This document shows, piece by piece, positions 31,262 through 41,999 of a stretch of DNA of 64,000 nucleotides. The notes beneath the pieces were generated by a model, which searched no databases, was not told the DNA's origin, and saw only the letters and a list, made by a program, of their open reading frames with translations. Both the position numbers and the translations under genes were made by a program. Within the stretch, counting starts at the first letter, position 1; the number at the start of each line of letters is the position of its first letter. Source of the DNA: Paroedura picta (Eukaryota; Chordata; Lepidosauria; Squamata; Gekkonidae); the NCBI RefSeq assembly GCF_049243985.1, contig NC_135369.1, forward strand, positions 22,986,765 to 23,050,764, given 5' to 3'.

Positions 31262-33567
31262 ATGCTCACTCTGATGTGGGTTTTCTGCTTCTGCCAAGGA
31301 TGTTTTGCTGGAGCCAAAGCTCCAGTGGATGAACGGCAGGAATCTGCCCCATGGGAGATCTGGGTGTTTATCTCTACTGTGGTTTTGGTGCTGCTGGCAA
31401 TTGGGACAAAATATTGCTCTGGAATGCCCTGTGAGGAAAAGGCAGAAAGAAAGGTGGATAATCTTGTTTTGCTTGATTCAGATGCAGGGTTTTTTTTTAA
31501 AAAACTGTTTCTTTCTGGCAGAGGCTGAGCACCAGTGGTGGGTGTGGAGCCAGGTGGATTTGGGGGCAGCCCTGGGTTCACTAATCTCCTGGGTAGGGTT
31601 GCCAACCTGCAGGTGGAGACTGCAGATCTCAAGGAAATACAAGTCATCTCCACACTATAGAGGTCAGTTTCCCCTGAAGGAAATGGAAAGGTGGACTCTA
31701 TGGCATTATTCTCCTCTGAGGTCTCTCCCCTCCCCCAAACTCAGCCCTTCCCAAGCTCCACTTCCAAATCTCCAGGAATTTTCCAGCCCAGAGATGGCAA
31801 CCCTACTCCTGGATAAGAAGGGATTGTACAGTGTATGACATTTTGTATGTAAGCAGCAGCGCCTTCCCCTGAGAGCCCTGATATTATCCTTCTGTCAGTG
31901 GACGTGCTGGGATCTGCCATGGCTCAGTGGCATGCAGAGCATCCTGAGTTCAATTCTTGGCATTTCCATTTAAAAGGACCAGGAATGAAAGTGAAAGACC
32001 TCAGCCTGAGACTCCAGTCTGAGCAGGTAGCACTGATCTTGAAGGGCCAATGGCCCCTGATTCAGTATAAGACAGCATCGTTTGTGCTGAAGACGTCCTC
32101 CAATTTCTCTGCCTCAAATGTCCCATCTTCACACCCGCCTCCCTCTCCTTTCTCCTGGGGACAGGATTTTTTTAAAGCAAACTGCCTGCAGCAACGAATA
32201 GGTGTACAAGCATGCAGGCAAAGCCAAAAGTAATTTTTCCAAAAGTTGTCACACAAAGAATGCCTCTCTAAAGTGCCCCCCCCCCAATTCAGGAACGAGA
32301 TTATATTTTTTAAGAATCAAGACTCGTGATTCTATAAGGTGTGGCATTCAAAAAGCACTATGCATCTATTTTCTATGATTAGATGCATTGGCGTTTAAGC
32401 GAGAAAGTATTGAATTTAAAAAAAGATTAGCAGGCATGGTGGGCCCTTTAAAACACTGAGAAAGGGGATTCGTTGCCTGGCTTGATTGACAGGTGGAAGA
32501 GAGTTGCATGTAAAGCGCATTGCTCTCTTCCACCATTTCCAGCAGCACTTGTGGAGTGTAAGAAGTGCGAAAATGCAGTAGATGAAAACGAGACAGCATG
32601 AATGGCCAGGAGGTGTGATGTTTAGCGCTACGCCATTCAGCTGGCATAACGCTATTTTTAACAATGTGCGGAATTTCCCGAAAAGTTTATCTAACACTAA
32701 ACGGAATATGTAAGTACCTTAAAAGGCTGAGAGCAAATGGAATGCACTAGGTAAACTGTTTAACTAGAGAGGCAAGGAACACCAAATGTTGTTTTTCCTA
32801 TTTTCACTTAAAGGCTTCCGTTTGCCCTCCTTCAAGCTCACATTCCCTTATGGTGGGCCACACCAGCTCCCTCTCCTCCAGTGGCAAAGGCAAGCTTCCG
32901 CACCTCTGGCTCTAGAAAAAAAAATTGAGTCTTCCAAATTCTATTTGCTCTGCATGGACAGCCTCATAACATTTGGCCATCATAAGCTGACTCTTCCCTG
33001 TTGCCAACATGTCTGTGGTCTTCATGACTGCTCTAAATAGCTCCTGGGTCAAAGACCCAGACTTGCACTTTATAGAGAGCTGCCAACTCTAGCCAGGAAA
33101 ATTCCTGGAGATATGGGAGCAGTGCCTGTGGAAGGAACAGGGATTTCCCCTAGACTCCATGGTATACCATAGAGTTTGCCCTCTGAAGCTGCCATGTTTT
33201 CCAGGGGCTCTGATCTTTCTAGTCTGGAGATCAATTCTCATTTTAGGGAGATCTCCAGACCCTACCTGGAAACCATCAGCCTTAACTTTATAATACTTTG
33301 ACCATGAGACAATGTAGCTGAAAAGCTCCTTCCTTTCCCTCTCCTCAGCAGGAAGCGGCCCTCTCAAGTTCAGAGGAGTTGGAAAGCCGCCTTCTTCAGG
33401 CCTTCACAGAGATGGAGCAGGAGCTGGTGAAGCTCATTACGTTAATGCGCAGCCACAAGGCCAGCCTCGCTGTACGCCACCGAGGTTGCAAGACATCAGA
33501 CTGCCGGCAGGCCAGAGAAAGTGGAAAGGCCTTTAACCTGGCTGTGTACAATATTGTGGAGGACTGA
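31262..33567 (+). CDS. Novel small single-pass membrane protein A (two exons)
   Basis: Unrecognised gene. Exon 1 is 31262-31453 (donor AAAG|GTGGAT) and exon 2 is 33349 or 33352-33567; the join is phase 0, giving about 135-136 residues. The product starts MLTLMWVFCFCQGCFAGAKA (signal-peptide-like). A luminal stretch of about 12 residues (PVDERQESAPWE) follows, then the span IWVFISTVVLVLLAIGTKYC and a cytoplasmic tail. The tail has the amphipathic helix SRLLQAFTEMEQELVKLITL and ends AFNLAVYNIVED. Exon 2 has a CAGCAG acceptor, so one glutamine may be optional. A closer donor at 31431 (GTGAGG) is out of phase and would create a stop. An AATAAA lies 34 bases past the stop. The tail and exon layout match gene B at 35.2 kb. 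The function is unknown; a type I membrane adaptor is my inference. Expression is unproven. Confidence 0.6.
31595..31804 (-). repeat. TTGCCAACCT interspersed repeat, near-complete copy
   Basis: Begins AGGGTTGCCAACCTGCAGG and ends CCCAGAGATGGCAACCCT, showing that the family has inverted ends. It sits in intron 1 of novel gene A. Confidence 0.75.
31905..32080 (+). mobile_element. tRNA-derived SINE
   Basis: CCATGGCTCAGTGGCATGCA (A-box-like), GAGTTCAATTCTTGGC (B-box-like), then TGAAAGACCTCAGCCTGAGA. Intron 1 of novel gene A. Confidence 0.65.
32140..32690 (+). mobile_element. Truncated copy of the 821-bp TIR element at 39771-40591
   Basis: Shares GGGGACAG, CAAGCATGCAGGCAA, AAAAGCACTATGCATC, TTTAAAACA, GATTGACAGG and CATTCAGCTGGC in order with 40050-40591. 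It ends in the related AATGTGCGGAATTTCCC. Intron 1 of novel gene A. Confidence 0.75.
33060..33275 (-). repeat. TTGCCAACCT/CTGGAGAT interspersed repeat
   Basis: GCTGCCAACTCTAGCCAGGA, CCTGGAGATATGGGAGC and CAGACCCTACCTGGAAACC. It is part of the block duplicated in inverted form at 25.4-25.6 kb. Confidence 0.7.
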
Positions 33568-33600
33568 GCTTGAGGCCTGTCACAGGAGGGCCTCGGAAAG

Positions 33601-33606
33601 AATAAA
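33601..33606 (+). terminator. Polyadenylation signal of novel gene A (AATAAA)
   Basis: Canonical signal 34 bases after the stop codon. It supports the view that the two-exon model is a complete gene. Confidence 0.7.
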
Positions 33607-33772
33607 CTATGGCAGAGGACGCAGTGGAACATTTATGGGGCTTGGGGAGCCAAGCTGGAGGATGCATGGTGAAGCACGGCAAAACAAGGGAAAGGCGAGG
33701 CAAAATAGTCCAGAGCAGGGGGAGGGGGAAGAGTGGGATGAGGGGATGGCATGAAGGACCTAGAGAAGGAAG

Positions 33773-33950
33773 TAGGGCTGCCAACTCCAGCTTGGAAATT
33801 TGGTGAGGAAGGAGAGGGAATCAGCAGGAATGTGAGACCATAGAGACCTGTCAACCCTCTGAAGCGGCTCTTTCCTCCAAGAGAACTTCCTTCCAGTCTG
33901 GAGATCAGCTGTAATTCTAGAGGGACCACATCTGGAGGTTGGCAACCTAG
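33773..33950 (-). repeat. TTGCCAACCT interspersed repeat
   Basis: Begins TAGGGCTGCCAACTCCAGC and ends ATCTGGAGGTTGGCAACCTA. Downstream of novel gene A. Confidence 0.7.
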
Positions 33951-33964
33951 AAGATATGGTTAAT

Positions 33965-34330
33965 TATGTACATACTTTGTTTACATGCCGCTTTTCTCTC
34001 CAGTAGGGATACAGAGTTGGCTTACTTTGCTCTCCTCTCTTCCATTTTACCCTCACAACAACCCTATGAGGTAGGGTCACCCACCCCAAGGTCACCCACC
34101 AAATTTCTATAGCAGAGTATGGATTTGAAACAGGATCTTCCAGCTCTTGGCCTGTCACTCTAACTACCATCCCATTCTGGCTCTACTGTACATGCAGGGG
34201 TAGTCAAACGGTGGTTCTCCAGATGTCCATAGACTACAATTCCCATGAGCCCTGCCAGCATGGTGCTGGCAAGGGCTCATGGGAATTGTAGTCCATAGAC
34301 ATCTGGAGAACCACAGTTGGGTCATTAGAG
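33965..34330. mobile_element. SINE fragment followed by a palindromic hAT-type element
   Basis: 33990-34190 is an antisense SINE (CAACCCTATGAGGTAGGGTC, CCAAGGTCACCCACC). 34195-34320 is a CAGGGGTAGTCAAACGGTGG copy with a decayed right end (GGAGAACCACAGTTGGGTC). Confidence 0.65.
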
Positions 34331-34436
34331 AAATAGCTGATAGAGGATGGCATTCGAATGGCCTTGGGCTTTCACTAGGGCTGCCAGCTCTGGGTTGGGA
34401 TATTCCTGGAGGTGAAGCTGCCGAGGGCAGGGTTTG

Positions 34437-34985
34437 TTATTGTTAATCTAAGTTATCTGTATTGTTTCTGTTTTATGTGAACCGCCCTGAGCCTTCAGGG
34501 AGGGCGGTATATAAATATAAGAAATAAATAAATAGCTCCGTGGCAGAGTATCTGCTTGGCATGCAGAAAGTCTCAGGTTCAATCCCCCAACATCTCCATT
34601 TTTAAGGATGATGTAATAGTTGGTTTTTATTTATTTATCTGGATTTTTATACCACCCATTCTTTGCAAGTATCAGAGATCCTGGAGAGGCACTGCCAGCC
34701 TGAGTAGATGGCGGCAGATTGTGAATGGGTGGGCAGGAAGGGATGTGCCACTGTTTGTCTCTTGTGGCCCTTCCTTGCACACCCAGGGAATTGCTGGTCG
34801 TCACTGTGGGATGGTAGATAAATTCTCTCCAGGCCAGGCTGGATTCTGGAGATTTTGGGTGGAGGGATCACTTGGGTATGAAATGTGGGTCACTGTGGGT
34901 AGGCAGGTAGTTGTGAGTTCCTGCACTGTGCAGAGGGTTGGACTAGATGACCCTGTAAATCCCTTCCAACTCTGATTCTATGATT
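34437..34985 (+). repeat. LINE 3' tail, SINE head and CR1-like fragment
   Basis: 34437-34533: GAACCGCCCTGAGCCTTCAG then an (AAATA)n tail. 34535-34610: tRNA-like GCAGAGTATCTGCTTGGCAT and CAGGTTCAATCCCCC. 34730-34985: CR1 3' end with TTGGACTAGATGACCCTG and AACTCTGATTCTATGAT. Confidence 0.65.
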
Positions 34986-35247
34986 TCAGCAGCGATTTGA
35001 CTCCAGAATGTTAAAATCAGGATTCAGCCTCTAGAGAACATGCAGGGGGCCTTTAGAGAGCAGGCCACTTTTGTGAAGCTCCATTATCCTGCTTGCCTTT
35101 GGGGCTGAGCTTCCTTTGCAGACCAACACTCAGTCTGTGGAAACCTAGGAGGTCATGACCCCCAGCTGCTTCGCCTACCTGGGGTTTGTGATGTCACGTC
35201 CGGCCACTGCCATAGCAAGGCCTCCTGCAATCTAAAACAAGCAGGCC

Positions 35248-37535
35248 ATGATCCTGAGCAGCAGGCTCTTCGTGCTCTCCCTCTGCTGCACAGCGGGCTG
35301 GGCCGCCCCCATCTTGTATAAGCAGGACCAGGCCTCAGAGGCCAAGAGTGACCAAAGTCTGCGATATGTGCCTGCAGGGCTGGAGCAGAGGATTGTGTTG
35401 TGGCTATTGAGCGTCATGGGGTTTTATGGCCTGGCCTGGCTCTTTGATGACTTCCCCATGGAGCCATGTACCACATGGCAGGGAGCAGAGGTGAGTGCCC
35501 AAGAGAAAGGTGTGTTGGTTGGCGCAGTGCTGGACGTCTGGTGCGTCTTCTGGAACAGCGGCTATGCTGTCTGAAGTAGGGAGATTCCTTGTCCCAGGAA
35601 TGAAATCCTGTGTCTACACCAGGTCTTTCTCGTTACCATTACTTCGGAACATTCTTCAAGCTTAGAGAAACCCCGGAAGTGATGTCAGCAGACCCCACCT
35701 CCCTGCCCCCAGAAGTCACATGTCACTGGAAGTGACATCACTCAGACACTCCCACCAAATATGACATCATGTTCCATCAACTGCCCCCACCTCACAGCAC
35801 CAGAAACAACCTACTCTCCTAGGCTGGGAGCAGGGCTGGGGCAGGCATCCTCCGCTCCATCACCCCTTGCCACCCCACTAATTTAGTTAAAACAAGACCA
35901 TGATGAGCCTTGGCCAGCAAGGATTTTTATGACTGAGGCCTCTCCCTTTCCCACTCCCTCTAGGCCAGGGGTAGTCAAAACTGTGGCCCTCCAGATGTCC
36001 ATGGACTACAATTCCCATGAGTGCTGGCAGGGGCTCATGGGAATTGTAGTCCATAGACATCTGGAGGGCCGCAGTTTGACTACCCCTGCTCTAGGCCCAT
36101 CTTTGGCCATTTTAGGAGGGGGAAACAGGTCTCCTTGACCATATATAGCCATATCACAGATCATTTTTTTAAAATGTAAACGCATATAAAAATTACTTAA
36201 CTTTCACTCAGTCGGCAAAACCCTGGGGTTTCTTGATGGCCCTAAGAATGGCAGGATTTGAGGGAAGGATCTCAGCAAGTATATCCATGGAATCTGTCCT
36301 TCAGAGTTGCCATCTGCTCCAGGGGACTGATCTCTGTCACCCGGAGATCAGTTTCTAATTGCGGGAGATTACAGGCCCCACCTGGAAACTGGCACCCCCA
36401 AGGCCTACAGTATTAGGTAGGGTTGGGAAAATTCCTGGAGATTTAGGGGTGGCACCAGAGGAGGATGGGATTTAGGGAGGGGAGGGACTTCAGCTGTGTA
36501 TAAAACCACAGAGGCACAAGGTCATAGAGTCCACCCTCCAAAGCAGCCATTTTGTCTCTGTGGCCTGGAGATGAGTTGTAATTTGGGGAGATCTCCAGGA
36601 GGCTGACAACTCTATCTTAGGGCATGCAGCAGCTGACACGGATGGGAAAAGATTCTATAAAGCTGCCACCAACCTTGTTGTTTCTAGGATCAAAAGTAGC
36701 TGTTTGTCGCAACAGCGATCCAAACGGTTATGAAAGCAGGAAGCCTGGATTAGGCAAGGAAACTGCCAACTATGTTAGCTGGTGACAGGAGGGTGCAGTG
36801 ATTGCTGAGATAAATTGTACAGACATCACTTAAGGGTTGAAGCAGGAGTAGGATTATCAGCTCAGGGTTGGGAAATACCTGAAGACTTTGGAGGTGAAGC
36901 CAGCAGTGGGCAGGGAGGGACCTAAGTGGAGTATAATGGTATGGAGTTAACCTCCAAAGCAGTTATTTTTTTCTAAGGAAATTCATCTCTGCCACCTGGA
37001 GATGATCTGTTAATCACAGGGGATCCCCAGATCCCACCTGGGGACAGGTATCCTTATGCAGAATATATAGATTATTAAGGGGATTGAGGGAACTCTTCAC
37101 CTGACCTTTCAATTCCCCAGAAGTGAAAGCCAGATGCAAGTAGACGGTGAAATTCATTGAACCAGGTCTATTGCAATTCAGAGCATGCTTGCATGCATGG
37201 GAACAGTCTGGAGACCTCTGGAGACCTCAGTGGTCAAGAGTATTGTGGCTTGCCCAAACAACTCTTCTGTGTTGCTTTCTTCTGCATAGGACATGGACTG
37301 CAAGACGTCCCCAGCCCAAATGTCTAGTCTTCCCAGGAATGGCTGCTCCGTCAGATCCACCCTGAAGTCCCTGGGGCAGATGGAGCTGAACTTGGTGACT
37401 CTCCTGTACAAACTCCGCAAACAAAAAGAGGCCCTGGTCTCTGGCTGGCCACCTGATGATGATCAGGATAGTGATACGGCAGAGGATGACCTCTCTAAAG
37501 ACTTGGTGATCTACACCATTGAGGATGAGGCCTAA
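35248..37535 (+). CDS. Novel small single-pass membrane protein B (two exons)
   Basis: Unrecognised gene and probable tandem paralogue of gene A. Exon 1 is 35248-35490 (donor CAGAG|GTGAGT) and exon 2 is 37290-37535 (acceptor TCTGCATAG), joined in phase 0, giving 162 residues. The product starts MILSSRLFVLSLCCTAGWAA, a clear signal peptide. About 27 luminal residues follow, then the span IVLWLLSVMGFYGLAWLFDD, juxtamembrane PMEPC (A has GMPC) and a cytoplasmic tail. The tail has TLKSLGQMELNLVTLLYKLR, aligning with A's LLQAFTEMEQELVKLITLMR. It continues with an acidic run, DDDQDSDTAEDD, and ends DLVIYTIEDEA, compared with NLAVYNIVED in A. The start has a GGCCATGA context. An AATAAA lies at 37583-37588. 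A further exon between the two cannot be excluded. I know no named family to assign. Confidence 0.65.
35966..36088. mobile_element. Palindromic hAT-type element with perfect 8-bp duplication
   Basis: CAGGGGTAGTCAAAACTGTG to GCAGTTTGACTACCCCTG, flanked on both sides by ctctaggc. It lies in intron 1 of novel gene B. Confidence 0.92.
36245..37060 (-). repeat. Three copies of the TTGCCAACCT/CTGGAGAT repeat
   Basis: Copies at about 36245-36400, 36416-36613 and 36850-37058. Each carries words such as GGAAAATTCCTGGAGATTT, GAGTCCACCCTCCAAAGCAG and CCCACCTGG. All are in intron 1 of novel gene B. Confidence 0.65.
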
Positions 37536-37582
37536 ATAACAGTCACTAAAGCAGAAATACACAAGAAGGATGCAGCAGAAGG

Positions 37583-37588
37583 AATAAA
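37583..37588 (+). terminator. Polyadenylation signal of novel gene B (AATAAA)
   Basis: Canonical signal 48 bases past the stop, the same compact 3' end as gene A. Confidence 0.7.
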
Positions 37589-37619
37589 GTGTTCCAGGGC
37601 TTAATTCTCATTGCACTAC

Positions 37620-38715
37620 ACTGCAGGCGTAAGTGACTTTCCATACAGAAGAACTTTTTAATTTTTTTGAGCCGCTGAGCTCCCAGGCCACTTCCCCCAC
37701 CCCTGATTGGCTGGCCTCATAGAAGCTATTGACCAATAAGGAAGTTTCTGTATCTGATGCTGAGACGGAGCAGGGCCTTTGGAGTTGTGGCCCTCTCTCG
37801 GACCTGACATAGATGATGTATAGCCAATACAGATGCTTTACCTTGAATTTCAATTTATTCAGCTTTACTGAAGCTTGCTTTTAAAGTGTAGCTGATGCAG
37901 CTCCCACTGTATTGTTTGAAAGACACACAAGGCCTCTGTGGGCACCATTCGGAAAGCATCCATCTGGCACACAACAGGTGCCACTGAAGCAGGAGGAGGA
38001 GAGGAGGCATCTGAGGTCTTGAGATTCTAAAAATCAAAACGAAGGTCCTCCAGTTGCAAAAGCTGCTGTTCCAGAACCTTCTCCATTCTGGGAATCAGTG
38101 CTCCTAGCATCCCTGCTGCATTAACTCAAATGGAAGTGGAAGAGTTGGGGGGGGTCATCTGAAAAGAGAAACAGGAGCGTACTCTGTTTTTGGTGTAGTG
38201 GGGTTTCAATAGCAGTGAGAGCATAGAAGAGCTGAGTGGTCTGTTGCATCAGCAAAGAGGAAAGGTTTGGAATTTGATGGATAGGATGTGGGCGGTAGGA
38301 TTAGTCTCATGTTACCTGCTGGCCAGCTGGAATTTTACCACTCACGTGGACTCTGACTGCCCTGACATGGATAGTCCCAGGCTGGAGTGATCTTGCCCCG
38401 ATCTCAGGGAAACCTGCAAGGAATACCAGGGTCACAAGCAGAGGCAAACCAGCCCTCTTGCCAGCTGTGGCCTGACAGGAGAAAAGAAAGACTCTAACCA
38501 GGGACGGCCTTCTCTGCTTTGCTGCTAAGAGATCTAAAATGAGATGTAGTAACAGCTGCTGCTGATGTATATAGGCACTCCAGTCTAATTACTGTCTGTG
38601 AAGTAAGGCAATTCTTTTACAAGTTATGTGGCAAATCAGTTCAAAATCCCATTGCTCTAGTTACCAAGTCCCCTCTGCCTACCAGTGGAGAATTTGGGGG
38701 GTGGGGGGAGGAGAT
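37620..38715. other. Intergenic, no gene seen
   Basis: Past gene B I find no third paralogue, no exon and no clear repeat until 38718. Confidence 0.5.
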
Positions 38716-38717
38716 AA

Positions 38718-38890
38718 GGTTGCTAGATCCAGGTTGGGAAACTCCTGGAGATCTGGGGATGGAGCCTGGTGAGCACAGGGACCTCAGTGAGGTACAAGGC
38801 CATTTATTTTCTCCAGGGGAACTGATCTCTGTAGTCTGAGCTGTAATTTTACAGATCTGCAGGTCCCACCTAGAAGCTGCCATCTCTACA
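38718..38890 (-). repeat. TTGCCAACCT/CTGGAGAT interspersed repeat
   Basis: GGTTGGGAAACTCCTGGAGA, GGGGATGGAGCCTGGTGAGC and CAGGTCCCACCTAGAAGCTG. Confidence 0.7.
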
Positions 38891-39770
38891 TAGGTCAATT
38901 GTTAACAGTTCTGTGCCTATCCCACTGCCTCCCAAGGGCTGAGCTAAGAGCAGTTAAAAACAAAACTGCAATGAATAACCTGATAGAATTTTCTAATAGA
39001 ATTGACAGAGCAATCACAGGCAGAGACAAGGTAAAGGCATGGATCACAGTCCATAGTAGAAAGCCCAAGTGCTTAGTTTAGGGAGTCCACTGTCTGCTGT
39101 TTTAAAGGTAGTAAAAGCTTCAATTACATGACTTTTCTAACCAATCCTACACCTCGTTCTTCTAAATATCCCCAACCTGTGGCCATCTTTGGAATTCAGA
39201 CACAGGGAGGGGTTGGGGATGGTAGATGCAATCATAAAATGGCTGCTGCAGGGAACAGACTAACCACAAAATGTCAGGGAGTGAGGTCATGCGTAACTCT
39301 CATAGTAACATTTCAGGCAGGAGCTCTTTTTCGAATGAACTTATTGTTCAAAAATATCTTCTTGCTTACACTCAATTTATCTTCAGTCACGCGGTAAAGA
39401 TCTGCTGGGATGGCAACTGCTACCTATGCACTGTAGTTGTTTTAATATGCACAGCCAATCAGATCATCAGTGGCCCCTTAGAAGCCCTGCTTGGTGGACA
39501 CCGTGGCACGGATGGACCCCATACTGGGCACTCTTGCAATGTATGTTCAAGAGAATTAATTTTCTCAAGAGACAGAAAAGGTCTAGGTTCCAGGAGACTT
39601 GAGTTCAAAGCCTCCATTCTGCCTGTCTCTCAACCTAATCTACCTCATAAGGCTGTTGCGGGGATAAAATGTACTGGATGGATAAAAGAGCTGATTGCAA
39701 AGAGAAATCACTCCTCCAACAAGACTGCAATTGTAACAAGAAAATCTTACCCCATAGCTTTGGATTATAG

Positions 39771-40591
39771 GGGCATTTCCACACTGGTTCAATGTAGTGT
39801 AATGTTTGCCAGAAGATGTCGCTATATTCCGGCCACTCCATATCATGTCACCAACATCCAGCATCTAGGCAGCTCGCTACATCCTCCATTTTAAAGTGCA
39901 AGTTCAGGAATCGCATAAAGTGGATTCACCAACCTATTTAGCACTAGCTAAGGGAGAACAACTAGCAGGCAACCAGCAGAAGGAAGGTATGAAGGCTCAA
40001 ACACGCTAAAGTTGCCTGCCTCGTTCCACCCTTGCACCCACCTCCTTGTTCCTGGGGACAGTAATTTTTTTTAAATTGCTAACTTCCTGGAGCAACAAGC
40101 AGGTGAACAAGCATGCAGGCAATGCCAGAAATAAAATAATTTTTTTCCAAAGTTGTAACACACAGCGTGCCTTTCCAAAGTTTTCTCCCCCCTCCCCCAA
40201 TCAGGAACAAGCTTAATTTTTAAAAGTATCAAAGGACTCGTGATCCCATGAGAGGTGGCATTCAGAAAGCACTATGCATCTGATTCAATGCATAGGCATT
40301 TCAATGAAGTATGAAATTAAAAAAAATTAGTGGGCATCGTGGGACCTTTAAAACATGGAGAAAGGGGATTGCTTGTGTGGATTGATTGACAGGCAGAAGC
40401 GCAACACATATAGGGCACGTTGCTGTCTTCTGCTATTTCCAGCAACAGACATGGAGGGTGAGAAGCATGAAAAGGCAGCAAACAAAGGCAAGACAGCAAA
40501 AAGGTGAGGGGGGGGCTGGAAGGCACAATAAAATTTAGGGCGTTGCCGTTCAGCTGGCGGAACACTATTTTGTTCATGTGCAGAAATTGCC
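39771..40591. mobile_element. 821-bp non-autonomous TIR element (Harbinger-like) with TAG duplication
   Basis: Begins GGGCATTTCCACACTGG and ends GTGCAGAAATTGCC, imperfect inverted ends. TAG lies on both sides, a 3-base duplication close to the TWA preference of Harbinger elements. A truncated relative lies at 32140-32690. No transposase ORF. Confidence 0.7.
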
Positions 40592-40873
40592 TAGAATTTG
40601 AAGGGCCCTAGTCAGCTAATCCAAGGGGGTCCCTAATAAGGAAGTTTGTGTAGGAGATGACTCTTAAGACGAATGTGTGGGCAGTGTAATTGGGAAACAA
40701 CCATTCACACACAAAACATCAACAAGGAAGAGAGGTCTCCAAATTAATGAATGGTACGTTCCTTCTGTATTAGACGGGTCTTCCACATGGTTGTTTTTGT
40801 TCAACTGGGTAAAACAGGCCTGTTCCACTGAACTTTACCCATGCCACTATGTCAGTTCAAGCCACACAACCAG

Positions 40874-40969
40874 TAATACCCAACAGTGCTGTGGCAGAAA
40901 TGGAGTAATACCCAACAGTGCTGTGGCAGAAATGGAGTAATACCCAACAGTGCTGTGGCAGAAACGGAG
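40874..40969 (+). repeat. 32-bp tandem repeat, three units
   Basis: Unit TAATACCCAACAGTGCTGTG followed by GCAGAAATGGAG, three times in a row. The third unit has one substitution (AAACGG). Confidence 0.95.
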
Positions 40970-41451
40970 TCACAATTTGGTGCCAAACAAAGGGTCCAAT
41001 ATATGATGTGTAATTCACAACATTATGGTCCCATTCTTTTAAAAACTGAAAACGGGCATTGCCTCCAGGCCCTTGAACATCGTTCTGCATTTGCTCCATT
41101 CTGTCCACATCCTTTTTGAAGTGAGGCTTCCAGAACTGGAAGTGGTACTCCGAGTACAACCCGATGAGTGCGGGAAAGAAACAAGTGGGTGGCAGGAAAC
41201 ACATCAGCGTGTGCTGTAGCATCCACACTGGGGATCACTGTCATAGATCCACAGAATTGTATGCCTGAAAAATACCTGAATTCACCTCTTGAGCTTTTGA
41301 TCTTGAACCTTGCATCTAGTAAAGATAGCAGGTAAAGGTAGATGCTCACTTGACCAAGTAAGAAATTTTCTGTATATGTATTTTCCTATCACCCACTGAG
41401 GCAAGGTTTGGGAAGCCCTATATTCAAAGCCCCAATACTTGTACATGCCTG

Positions 41452-41975
41452 AAGAAGAAGAGTTGGTTTTTATACCAGGAGTCTCGAAGCAGCTTACATT
41501 CACCTTCCCTTCCTCTCCCCACAACACACACCCTGTGAAGGAGGTAGTGCTGAGTGAGCCCTGATATGACTGATATTTGAGAACAGAACTATCAGGGCCC
41601 AAGGTCACCCAGCTGGCTGTATGTGGAGAAGTGGGGAATCAAACCTGGCTTGACAGATTAGAAGCTACTGCTCTTAACCACTACACCAAGGTTGCGTATA
41701 CTAAATCAGATCACTGGTCCATCAAGGTCAGTGTAGTCTACTCTGGCTGGCAACAGCTCTCTAGGGTAGGACATGTGCTGTCAGGGGCTCATGGGAATTG
41801 TAGTCCATGGACATCTGGAGAGCCACAGTTTGACCATCCCTGCTCTAAGGTCTTTGATAGAGGACTTTCCCATCACCTCATGTCTGGTCCTTTTAACAGG
41901 AGATGCTGGGGATTGAACCCGGGACCTTCTGCATGCCAAGCGAAGGCTCTTCTGCTGAGCCACAGCCCCTCCCCT
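41452..41975 (-). mobile_element. Two tRNA-derived SINEs and half a hAT-type element
   Basis: 41452-41690 is an antisense SINE (AGAAGAGTTGGTTTTTATAC; CCACTACACCAAGG). 41775-41843 is half of the palindromic hAT element, ending TTTGACCATCCCTG. 41880-41975 is the antisense head of a second SINE (GATTGAACCCGGGACCTTCT). Confidence 0.65.
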
Positions 41976-41999
41976 CAAGGGTAGTACAGTAGACTGCAC

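Noticed and set aside
31431-31436. GTGAGG donor in exon 1 of novel gene A
   Set aside because: It would leave phase 1 and create a TGA at the junction with exon 2. The in-phase donor at 31454 fits better.
37620-38640. Third paralogue after gene B
   Set aside because: No signal-peptide exon or helical-tail exon was found downstream before the next repeats.
40874-40969. CRISPR-like array
   Set aside because: Units are directly abutting with no spacers. It is a simple tandem repeat in a vertebrate genome.
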